From positions 1 to 12,716 of the forward strand of contig CALGGJ010000093.1 in NCBI GenBank assembly GCA_937915745.1: a stretch of 12,716 bases of DNA. The letters run 5' to 3'. The DNA comes from an uncultured Prevotellaceae bacterium (GTDB lineage Bacteria; Bacteroidota; Bacteroidia; Bacteroidales; Bacteroidaceae). Position numbers and translations under genes: made by a program. A model generated the notes under the pieces. It was given only the letters and a program-made list of their open reading frames with translations. It had not been told where the DNA came from and ran no database searches. Positions 7,168-12,716 of this stretch are shown here, in pieces (position 1 is the first letter of the stretch; every line of letters starts with the position of its first letter).

Positions 7168-8070
7168 TTATTTTGAGAGTTTCTTACTTGCGGTACTTAT
7201 ATATTTGCGTGGTGAGCATCCTACGATTCGTTTGAAGTATCGTCCGAAGAAGCTTTGGCTTGCAAAGTTGAACATGTCGCTGACTTCTTTTATGTTGTGT
7301 CGGTTGTTGTAGAGCACTATTTTGATACGCATCACTACATATTCGTCGATTACCCTGCTTGCTGTTCTTCCCGTATATTTCACTGTCGCTGCCGATAGTG
7401 TCTTTGGTTGTACGTTGAGTGCGTTGGCATAGAATTGTACCGAGCGTTCTTGCTTGTAGTGTTGGTCTAGTTGTGTAAGGAAGTCGTTGAAGAGGCGGTA
7501 TGTTTCGCTGTTATCGCTGTGTGGTACTGGCTCGAGTTTAGACAGTATTGTGAATTGGTGTGAAATATATACTCCCAGACGTGCCTGTATCATGTATTCT
7601 TTCATGCTTTTGTAGTCGGTGAGTATTTCTTGTTTTATCTGTTCGTAGTCGTGTGCCAGTATTGAGGCCTGCCGTGGTGTGAGGTGGTAGTGGTTGAAGG
7701 TGAAGAATCCTTCGCGTATGCCCACGTCAAGTCCGAATTGCTCGTAGAGGTCGTGCATGATGTATGAGCTGACTTTCAGACTTAGCATCTTGCATCGTGA
7801 CGGGAGCAGTTCGATGCTGGTGTGTGGCATGATGGCAAGATAGTCGTTTGCTTTGAGTTTCAGTTGTGTGTTGTTGACTGTCAGGTTCATGCTGCCTTGA
7901 AGTACTATTATTACTCCTCGGTGTTGGCTGTTGTAGAGTTTGTCGCTGTTCTGGATTTTGGATTCTTCGGCTAGTTTTATGTTGTCTGTGCAATAGAACT
8001 TGTCTCCGTAGGAGCATAGTTCAACCAGTGATTTATTGTTGCTTATGTGTGTGTCCCTTGTTTCTTGCAT
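7168..8070 (-). CDS. AraC-family transcriptional regulator, first of a tandem pair
   Basis: A 300-residue paralogue of its downstream neighbour. The N-terminal domain (about 35-105) is cupin-like (RGVIIVLQGSMNLTVNNTQL... KANDYLAIMPH), the middle is helical, and the C-terminus holds two HTH motifs: VQFYANALNVQPKTLSAAT (211-229) and NIKEVSDMFNFASQSFFGRY (259-278), followed by FKRIVGCSPRKY (279-290). The second recognition helix is nearly identical to the neighbour's (SQSFFGRF/YFKR), so they may see similar DNA sites while sensing different signals; that is inference. The start ATG is preceded by an A-rich stretch on the coding strand, usual for Bacteroidota leaders. The 143-bp gap to the FHA gene upstream shows no clear -7 box, so read-through from the secG promoter is possible. 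Confidence 0.92.
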   Translation of the reverse strand: MQETRDTHISNNKSLVELCSYGDKFYCTDNIKLAEESKIQNSDKLYNSQHRGVIIVLQGSMNLTVNNTQLKLKANDYLAIMPHTSIELLPSRCKMLSLKVSSYIMHDLYEQFGLDVGIREGFFTFNHYHLTPRQASILAHDYEQIKQEILTDYKSMKEYMIQARLGVYISHQFTILSKLEPVPHSDNSETYRLFNDFLTQLDQHYKQERSVQFYANALNVQPKTLSAATVKYTGRTASRVIDEYVVMRIKIVLYNNRHNIKEVSDMFNFASQSFFGRYFKRIVGCSPRKYISTASKKLSK

Positions 8071-8213
8071 GTTATTTTACCTTTCTTTTCTGTTATTTTT
8101 TTGATTGTCCTGGCTTATTGCTTTGTGTGTGGTGCTGATAGTGTTGTTTAGGTTTAGTAGGAAGTAGTGTGCCGGCTGTGTTTAGGCAACCGGGCTGCTT
8201 GAGTTCCTCTTTC

Positions 8214-8750
8214 TCATCGGTTTGTTTCGTTGCCTGCGGTGTGCAGTATCAGTGTTGTTGCTCCGATTGTGATGATGTCGCCTTCGGCGAGTCTCACCCT
8301 CTCCTTGTCGCGTAGGATACGATTCATGTGGAAGGTTCCTGTATCGCTTGGTGCATCGCGCAGTGTGTATTTGATGTCGCCGTTTGCCTTTTTCTCTACA
8401 TGTATGACGCAGTGGAATGTGTCGATGCTTGGGTCGCTGGTTTCTATCGGCTTGTTGATGTTGGTGCCTTTGACGTAGCGGCCGAATTCGTTGTCGCCCA
8501 GGTCGAGTGGTATTACTTGCTTGTAGGCAAATATGTTTTCCACCACTGTGATGCTTCCTAGGTCGTGGTCGTATGCCCGTTCGTCTATGTGTCGTTCTTG
8601 GTGAATGGCGGTCAGGCGTGAGGTTCCGATGCGAATCTTGAATTCTTTCTTACATGTGGGACAGGCAAACACCAACGCCTGCCCTTCATCGTATCGGGTT
8701 TCGTCGAATACGATGAAGGTGTCGCATTTGGGACAGCGTACTCTTTTCAT
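8214..8750 (-). CDS. Zinc-ribbon plus FHA-domain protein
   Basis: A 178-residue protein with two modules. The N-terminus has a four-cysteine zinc ribbon (C6-x2-C9 and C30-x2-C33; CPKC...CPTC) like the MJ0042-type. After a linker comes an FHA domain (about 78-170), a fold that usually binds phosphothreonine peptides: NEFGRYV with the GR pair at 90-91, DPSIDTFHCVI (106-116) with the structural H113, and TGTFHMN (137-143). The Ser of the usual SRxH motif, which contacts the phosphate, is replaced by Asp (D110) and the Arg by Thr, so phosphopeptide binding may be altered or lost. There is no signal peptide or membrane helix, so it should be cytoplasmic. It starts 51 bp after the secG stop, probably in one transcript. 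The partner is unknown; secretion is suggested only by the neighbour. Confidence 0.85.
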   Translation of the reverse strand: MKRVRCPKCDTFIVFDETRYDEGQALVFACPTCKKEFKIRIGTSRLTAIHQERHIDERAYDHDLGSITVVENIFAYKQVIPLDLGDNEFGRYVKGTNINKPIETSDPSIDTFHCVIHVEKKANGDIKYTLRDAPSDTGTFHMNRILRDKERVRLAEGDIITIGATTLILHTAGNETNR

Positions 8751-8801
8751 CTCTGTTGGTTTGCCAAGATGCGGGTTGATGTACGTTGGTGCCGAATGTG
8801 C

Positions 8802-9164
8802 TTATTCGGCTGGTGTTTCTGCCGGTGTCTCGGTTGTTGGTGCTTCTGGTTGGTCGGTAGCAGCCGGGAACGACTGCATGTTGTTGGCATCGGTTGTGGT
8901 GACTATCGGTGCAACCAGTGGCTGTTCTTCGATTGTAGCCTTTGGTGAGAAGGCGGCAGACACGACGCTCAGCACTACCATGGCGATTGCTATGCCCCAT
9001 GTGGCTTTTTCAAGGAAATCGGTGGTTTTGCGCACACCCATGATTTGGTTGGATGACGAGAATCCTGATGCGAGACCCCCGCCTTTGGATTCTTGGATGA
9101 GTACGATACCGCACATAAGTATTGATGCGATAATGATGAGTACGATGATTAATGTGTACAGCAT
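8802..9164 (-). CDS. secG: Protein translocase subunit SecG
   Basis: A 120-residue SecG, the small accessory subunit of the SecYEG channel that helps SecA-driven protein export through the inner membrane. The two membrane helices lie at about 2-20 (LYTLIIVLIIIASILMCGI) and 54-72 (WGIAIAMVVLSVVSAAF). The conserved loop between them reads VLIQESKGGGLASGFSSSNQIMGVRKTTDFLEKATW. The C-terminal ~45 residues form a Pro/Thr/Glu-rich tail (ending PAETPAE) without predicted structure, a common addition in Bacteroidota. It is the first gene after the promoter at 9273-9303 and is followed 51 bp later by the FHA gene. Confidence 0.95.
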   Translation of the reverse strand: MLYTLIIVLIIIASILMCGIVLIQESKGGGLASGFSSSNQIMGVRKTTDFLEKATWGIAIAMVVLSVVSAAFSPKATIEEQPLVAPIVTTTDANNMQSFPAATDQPEAPTTETPAETPAE

Positions 9165-9272
9165 TTCTTTTTCTTTGTTTTATGTTTTGTTATTTGAGTT
9201 TTATTTGTTTGGATTTGCCGCCCGCCTTTGCTACAGTATGCCTCTGGGCATGGTATAAGCAGAATTCAGACG

Positions 9273-9303
9273 CAAAGTTATTGCTTTTTTCTGAATTGTG
9301 CAA
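9273..9303 (-). promoter_or_regulatory. Promoter of secG (minus strand)
   Basis: On the minus strand TAACTTTG (9273-9280) is a perfect TAnnTTTG -7 box, and a TTG (9301-9303) lies 20 bp upstream, a fitting -33 spacing. Transcription should start near 9265, giving a leader of about 100 bases that is strongly A-rich close to secG. A small hairpin (9238-9242 with 9247-9251, loop 9243-9246) lies near the predicted 5' end and could stabilise the message. Confidence 0.7.
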
Positions 9304-9429
9304 GTTTATGTGCGTTTTTTTTTGTAAATATTCCCTTAAGAGTTGCCTCAGGTGTACTTTTTTGCATACTCCTTGCGTGTATGCGCATATTTTGAGGTGG
9401 GGCCTGAAGCCGATTCCGTTGTTTCATAT

Positions 9430-9506
9430 GCGTGGTCTCGGTCTGGTGAGTGCGTGGTCTCGGTCTGGTGAGTGCGTAGTCTCGGGCTTGTGAGTGCGCA
9501 CTTGTG
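9430..9506. repeat. 22-bp tandem repeat array 1 (three units plus a fragment)
   Basis: Units at 9430-9451 and 9452-9473 are identical. The unit at 9474-9495 differs from them at three positions, and a partial copy begins at 9496 with GCGCACT. All share the frame GCGT(G/A)GTCTCGG then (T/G)CT(G/T)GTGAGT. The third unit matches the repeat at 12640-12716 at 17 of 22 positions, including the run CGGGCTTGTGA. A 22-bp period cannot keep a reading frame, and no spacers are present, so it is neither coding nor CRISPR. It lies 26 bp after the lptE stop and upstream of the secG promoter. Confidence 0.85.
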
Positions 9507-9531
9507 GATTATGGTCGGTGTGTATCTTGGT

Positions 9532-10059
9532 TCACCAGTTTGCAACTGTTGCATTGTATATTTGGTCAACGATGTCGTTAATCATTTGCTGCACGAGTTC
9601 TTCCTGCACTGCATTGAGCTGCAGCTTTGAGTCGTAGTCGGCTGTGGCCGAGAAGCTGCGTTCAAAATCCTCTTCGTGCTTGGTGGAGTTCACAAAGCGC
9701 ACGTTGACGGTCATCTTCAGTTGTGTCTGTGCCGAATATCCGTCGCGTGCTACCGACTTGTTGGTCTGGCTGTATTCGGTTATCTCGCCAGTGAGCTGCA
9801 TGTCGCCGTTTTTTTTCAGCACCTTCAGCTTGGTCTTTTTCGAGTATGTATCGCTTATGCTGTTGTAGAACATGCTTTCCATCGGTGCCCACACGTATGA
9901 TGCACGTATCGGGAACTTGCTGAGCGATATACTCTTTACTTTTTCGTAGTTGATGCTCGAGCCATTGAACGAGTAGCTCACACTGCATGAGGCAACGGTC
10001 AGGGCAACTGCTGCGAGTGCAATAAGGATGATGCTGTATTTAGTTTTTCTCGAGTCCAT
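9532..10059 (-). CDS. lptE: LptE-like LPS-assembly lipoprotein
   Basis: A 175-residue lipoprotein that I recognise as the Bacteroidota LptE-family protein, the outer-membrane plug that works with LptD to insert lipopolysaccharide. A type II signal peptide (MDSRKTKYSIILIALAAVAL) ends in the lipobox VASC, so C25 should be lipidated. The mature part starts VSYSFNGSSINYEKVKSISLSKFP and holds MQLTGEITEY and an amphipathic C-terminus ending NATVANW, all features I recall from Bacteroides homologues. The ATG at 10059 lies inside the end of the sigma-54 activator gene (20-bp overlap), so translation is probably coupled. Sequence identity to proteobacterial LptE is low in this group, so the role rests on family assignment. 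It closes the rsmG operon. Confidence 0.85.
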   Translation of the reverse strand: MDSRKTKYSIILIALAAVALTVASCSVSYSFNGSSINYEKVKSISLSKFPIRASYVWAPMESMFYNSISDTYSKKTKLKVLKKNGDMQLTGEITEYSQTNKSVARDGYSAQTQLKMTVNVRFVNSTKHEEDFERSFSATADYDSKLQLNAVQEELVQQMINDIVDQIYNATVANW

Positions 10060-11296
10060 AGTCTTTAATCCTGCGGTACAGTGTGCGTTCGCTTATTCCC
10101 AGTTCGCGTGCCGTCTTGCTGCGGTTGTAGGAGTTGCGGCGCAGTGCTTCACGTATGTTGGCTTCTTCGATTTCTTTCATCGACCGTGGGGTGGTATCGA
10201 TATATTCCACGGCATTAGGCACATCCGACTGCATGTCGATGTGTGTCACCGGTGTCACGTGTTCGCCCGGTGCCTGGATGAGTGGGGTTGAGTCGATGGT
10301 GGCGTACTCTGCATCTTGGATGATGTGTTGCTGAGGGCTGTATGCAGGGTTGATGCCATGGCTGTTTATTATCTCCTTCAGCCCTTTTACCTCTTTGCTT
10401 AGGTCGGTGAGCAGGCGGAATAGCATCTCGCGTTCGCTTTCGTATGAGTGTGTGTTGCCTTGTTGCCAACTTCCGGCCAGCACTAGGCCATGACCCGTGG
10501 CCGAGTCGTCGGTTATTCCGTATTGCCTTAGGGTGTCGGCCGTGATTTCGCGTTCGCGGCTTATGATACACAGCTGTTCGGCTACGTTTTTCAATTGGCG
10601 TATATTGCCTGGCCACTTATAGCTCAGCAGCAGTTGTCGCGCGTCGTCAGTGAGGCTGATGCGCTCCAACATGTAGCGGTCGGAGAAGTCGGCCACGAAT
10701 TTACGGAACAACAGTTCGATGTCGCGTCCGCGTTCGCGCAGTGGTGGCATGCTGATTGGTATGGTTGCGAGGCGGTAGTAGAGGTCTTCGCGAAATTTTC
10801 CTTCGCTTATAGCCTTAGTGATGTTTACGTTGGTGGCTGCAATGATGCGTACATCGGTTGTGCGTACTTCCGACGAGCCTACACGTATGTACTCGCCCGT
10901 TTCGAGTACTCTGAGCAGGCGGGCTTGGGTGCTTAGTGGAAGTTCGCCCACTTCGTCGAGGAACAGTGTCCCCTTGTTGGCTGCACCGAAATAGCCTTCA
11001 CGCTCGCCCACTGCACCGGTGAAGGCTCCTTTCTCGTGTCCGAAGAGCTCGCTGTCGATGGTGCCCTCGGGTATGGAGCCGCAGTTGATGGCAAAATATT
11101 TCTGATGCTTGCGCGATGACTTGTCGTGTATGACGCGCGGAATGACTTCCTTACCTACTCCCGACTCACCTTGAATGAGCACACTCAAGTCGGTGGGTGC
11201 CACCTGTACAGCGATGTCGAGTGCACGATTCAGACCGACATAGTTGCCTACTATGCCATATCGTTGTTTTATTGTTTGTAAGTTAGATTCGTTCAT
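10040..11296 (-). CDS. Sigma-54-dependent transcriptional activator (NtrC-type AAA+, no receiver domain)
   Basis: A 418-residue bacterial enhancer-binding protein that remodels RNA polymerase bound to sigma-54. The AAA+ domain begins almost at once: Walker A GESGVGKE (43-50), the sigma-54-contacting GAFTGA loop (90-95), Walker B TLFLDE (110-115), FREDLYYRL (168-176) with the arginine-finger region, and WPGNIRQLKN (228-237). A long, low-complexity linker (about 262-370) follows, then a Fis-type HTH (378-413: IREALRRNSYNRSKTARELGISERTLYRRIK). No N-terminal receiver or sensor domain exists, so activity is probably set by protein level or by a partner. I chose the ATG at 11296 (MNESNLQTIKQRYGIVG), 22 bp after the upstream stop; a start at 11386 would overlap the hydrolase gene by 68 bp with unconserved sequence. 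It overlaps lptE by 20 bp, which hints at a link to envelope functions. Confidence 0.93.
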   Translation of the reverse strand: MNESNLQTIKQRYGIVGNYVGLNRALDIAVQVAPTDLSVLIQGESGVGKEVIPRVIHDKSSRKHQKYFAINCGSIPEGTIDSELFGHEKGAFTGAVGEREGYFGAANKGTLFLDEVGELPLSTQARLLRVLETGEYIRVGSSEVRTTDVRIIAATNVNITKAISEGKFREDLYYRLATIPISMPPLRERGRDIELLFRKFVADFSDRYMLERISLTDDARQLLLSYKWPGNIRQLKNVAEQLCIISREREITADTLRQYGITDDSATGHGLVLAGSWQQGNTHSYESEREMLFRLLTDLSKEVKGLKEIINSHGINPAYSPQQHIIQDAEYATIDSTPLIQAPGEHVTPVTHIDMQSDVPNAVEYIDTTPRSMKEIEEANIREALRRNSYNRSKTARELGISERTLYRRIKDYGLEKN

Positions 11297-11318
11297 GTGT
11301 GCTTCTTGCTTTCGACTT

Positions 11319-11960
11319 CTATATGTATGGATTGAATTTCTTTTCGTAATCGATGGTGGTTGACGGGCCATGCCCTGTGAATACATGGGTAGATGGTGGT
11401 AGGTTCATCAGGTTCTGTCGGATGGAACGTATGATTTGTCCATAGTCGCCGCCTGCCATGTCGGTGCGACCTATCGACCCTTGAAACAGGGTGTCGCCTG
11501 CAAACAACACTCCTTCGTCTTCGATGTAGTAACATACTCCGCCTTGTGTATGGCCCGGGGTCGGTATGATTTGTATCTGGTGGTTGCCGAAGTTGATGGC
11601 ATCGGTCGTGCTTATATCTTTCACCTGTGGCAGGGCCGGGAGTGTGTCGGCCGACAGGTTGAATGCTGCCATGTATATATGGTTTTGCTTGTAGAGGTTG
11701 AAGTCGGCCATGTTGCCCTCGATGTCAAGCCCATAGTCGCGATGGGCAAACCCGCAACCCATGATGTGGTCGAAATGCAGGTGGGTACACAGCATGTGTG
11801 TCGGCTTCAGATGGTTGGAGTCGATGTATGCTTTGATGGACTCCCATTCCGACTCGGCCATACAGCCAGGGTCGATGATGCAGGTCTCGCCTGTTGGGTC
11901 GCTCACTACGTAGCTGTTTTCCTGCAATGGGTTTACGGTGAATGTCTTTATATCTATCAT
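11319..11960 (-). CDS. Metallo-beta-lactamase-fold hydrolase, glyoxalase II-like
   Basis: A 213-residue cytoplasmic hydrolase of the MBL fold, closest in motif layout to the small GloB/YcbL-type proteins. Metal ligands are complete: THLHFDH (59-65, HxHxDH), H137 in PTPGHTQGG, D156 in FAGDTLFQGSIGRTD and H197 in VFTGHGPSTT, enough for a two-metal centre. It lacks the C-terminal helical substrate domain of full glyoxalase II, so the true substrate may be another thioester or ester; I cannot tell which. It starts 17 bp after the rsmG stop and ends 22 bp before the activator, so it sits in the middle of a tight operon. Confidence 0.92.
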   Translation of the reverse strand: MIDIKTFTVNPLQENSYVVSDPTGETCIIDPGCMAESEWESIKAYIDSNHLKPTHMLCTHLHFDHIMGCGFAHRDYGLDIEGNMADFNLYKQNHIYMAAFNLSADTLPALPQVKDISTTDAINFGNHQIQIIPTPGHTQGGVCYYIEDEGVLFAGDTLFQGSIGRTDMAGGDYGQIIRSIRQNLMNLPPSTHVFTGHGPSTTIDYEKKFNPYI

Positions 11961-11977
11961 GTCGTGGAGCGGGGGCT

Positions 11978-12610
11978 TTAGTATCGGTTTCTTACGGTAA
12001 CGTGTACTACTTTCTTGGTTTCGAAGTATGGCTCATCGAAATAGTCGGACAGCTCCCATGTGGTACAGAGGCTTCGCATCGGAGCTATTTCACAATCAAT
12101 CTCACCGCCTTTCAGTGCGATGATGCCGTTGGGCAATGCGTTTTGCTGGGTTTTGCCAATGTTTTTCCTCACACATTTCATGAGTTCCACCAGCGACATC
12201 ACGGCGCGTGTCACTACGAAGTCGTATTGTGTGTTGATTTCCTCGCCGCGTGCATGACTTAACGTCACATTCTTCAGACCTATTGCACTAGATACTGCCT
12301 GCGCCACACGCACTTTTTTCCCAATCGAATCAACAAGATGGAACGTGGTATCTGGAAACATAATGGCTAACGGTACACCTGGAAATCCGCCTCCACAACC
12401 AAGATCCATCACCCGGCTTCCTGCCTTGAATCGGATGACCTTTGCTATTGCAAGCGAATGCAACACGTGATGCTCGTATAGGTTTCCGATGTCTTTGCGT
12501 GATATTACATTGATTTTTGCATTCCAGTCGGCATAGAGTTCCTGCAACATCGAATACTGTCGGTGTTGCTCGTCGGTCATATCTGGGAAGTATTTCTGAA
12601 TGATGTCCAT
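11978..12610 (-). CDS. rsmG: 16S rRNA (guanine-N7)-methyltransferase RsmG (GidB)
   Basis: A 210-residue, full-length RsmG, which uses S-adenosylmethionine to methylate N7 of G527 (E. coli numbering) in 16S rRNA; loss of this mark gives low-level streptomycin resistance in other bacteria. Visible are the N-terminal helical part with WNAKINVISRKDIGNLYEHHVLHSL (29-53), the SAM-binding loop VMDLGCGGGFPGVPLA (67-82), the acidic residue D94 (HLVDSIGKK) contacting the ribose, and VTRAV (133-137) and ALKGGE (165-170) typical of the family. The ATG at 12610 is the only good start. It is the first gene of the minus-strand run; its promoter is not seen in the 106 bp upstream, which is mostly 22-bp repeats. 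Confidence 0.96.
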   Translation of the reverse strand: MDIIQKYFPDMTDEQHRQYSMLQELYADWNAKINVISRKDIGNLYEHHVLHSLAIAKVIRFKAGSRVMDLGCGGGFPGVPLAIMFPDTTFHLVDSIGKKVRVAQAVSSAIGLKNVTLSHARGEEINTQYDFVVTRAVMSLVELMKCVRKNIGKTQQNALPNGIIALKGGEIDCEIAPMRSLCTTWELSDYFDEPYFETKKVVHVTVRNRY

Positions 12611-12639
12611 AATGATATCCCTTTTTTGTTTTTACGACT

Positions 12640-12716
12640 GCGCACTCCCGGGCTTGTGACCGCGCACTCCCGGGCTTGTGACCGCGCACTCCCGGGCTTG
12701 TGACCGCGCACTCCCG
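12640..12716. repeat. 22-bp tandem repeat array 2 (3.5 identical units, cut by the window edge)
   Basis: Units at 12640-12661, 12662-12683 and 12684-12705 are identical, and the first 11 bases of a fourth reach the window end. Each unit starts GCGCACTCCCG and ends GGCTTGTGACC. CCCGGG in each unit is self-complementary, and between neighbouring units GGG...GTG can pair with CAC...CCC, so transcripts could fold into short hairpins. The array is far more G/C-rich than its surroundings and begins 29 bp upstream of the rsmG start. It is related to the array at 9430-9506 in the same orientation. Perfect identity suggests recent expansion. Confidence 0.9.

Larger units (their letters stand above)
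9165..9531. other. 367-bp intergenic region between lptE and secG
   Basis: This gene-free stretch holds, from left to right, the A-rich secG leader (9165-9265), the secG promoter (9273-9303), a hairpin with arms GCATAC (9364-9369) and GTATGC (9379-9384), and the 22-bp repeat array (9430-9506). No U-tract terminator for the lptE transcript is visible on the minus strand. I see no plausible gene; short ORFs here run through the repeats and look spurious. Confidence 0.7.

Noticed and set aside
8171..8207. Possible decayed solo copy of the 22-bp repeat (CCGGGCTGCTTGAGT) and weak hairpin after the FHA gene
   Set aside because: Similarity needs gaps and covers only part of the unit, and the stem has a bulge with no T tract; too weak to call.
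11436..11981. 181-residue plus-strand ORF opposite the MBL hydrolase
   Set aside because: It is a shadow of a gene with complete metal-binding motifs on the other strand, shows no domain, and has no visible promoter.
12330..12689. 119-residue minus-strand ORF running through the 22-bp repeats and antisense-frame rsmG
   Set aside because: It overlaps rsmG out of frame, and its start lies inside the repeats, whose period is not a multiple of three. It has no recognisable domain.
12640..12716. CRISPR array
   Set aside because: Units abut directly with no unique spacers, the unit is only 22 bp, and no cas gene is near.

Overview
The window looks like a chromosomal segment from a member of the Bacteroidales (Bacteroidota). 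I infer this from gene families and neighbourhoods typical of that order: a DUF5683 protein next to a ParA-like ATPase and a Rel enzyme; a Bacteroidota-type LptE beside an NtrC-type activator and SecG; and an SUI1/YciH factor. Genes lack Shine-Dalgarno sites and have A-rich leaders, and there are two perfect matches to the Bacteroidota -7 promoter box TAnnTTTG. I cannot name the genus from this sequence alone.

Left part (1-4544, plus strand): the 3' part of a tRNA-Val(TAC) and its terminator, then a small SUI1/YciH-family gene. A 222-bp regulatory gap follows, with a 16-bp perfect palindrome, a strong promoter and a possible 30-codon leader ORF. It leads into a short, very divergent ParA-like ATPase that overlaps a DUF5683 membrane protein by ATGA, followed by a bifunctional Rel (p)ppGpp synthetase/hydrolase. 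As I remember the usual Bacteroidales order (parA-parB-DUF5683-mltD-rel), parB and the lytic transglycosylase are missing here.

Middle part (4545-9531, minus strand): a hairpin in the convergent gap, then, in transcription order from the right, secG, a zinc-ribbon/FHA protein, two tandem paralogous AraC-family regulators and nhaA. secG has a clear promoter at 9273-9303.

Right part (9532-12610, minus strand): a tight run of rsmG, a glyoxalase-II-like metallo-beta-lactamase-fold hydrolase, a receiver-less sigma-54 activator and the LptE-like outer-membrane lipoprotein. This block is bracketed by two arrays of one related, non-coding 22-bp tandem repeat, at 9430-9506 and from 12640 to the window edge, both in the same orientation.

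Most genes are housekeeping. The most unusual signals are the dispersed 22-bp repeat family and the divergent, ParB-less ParA with its structured leader.
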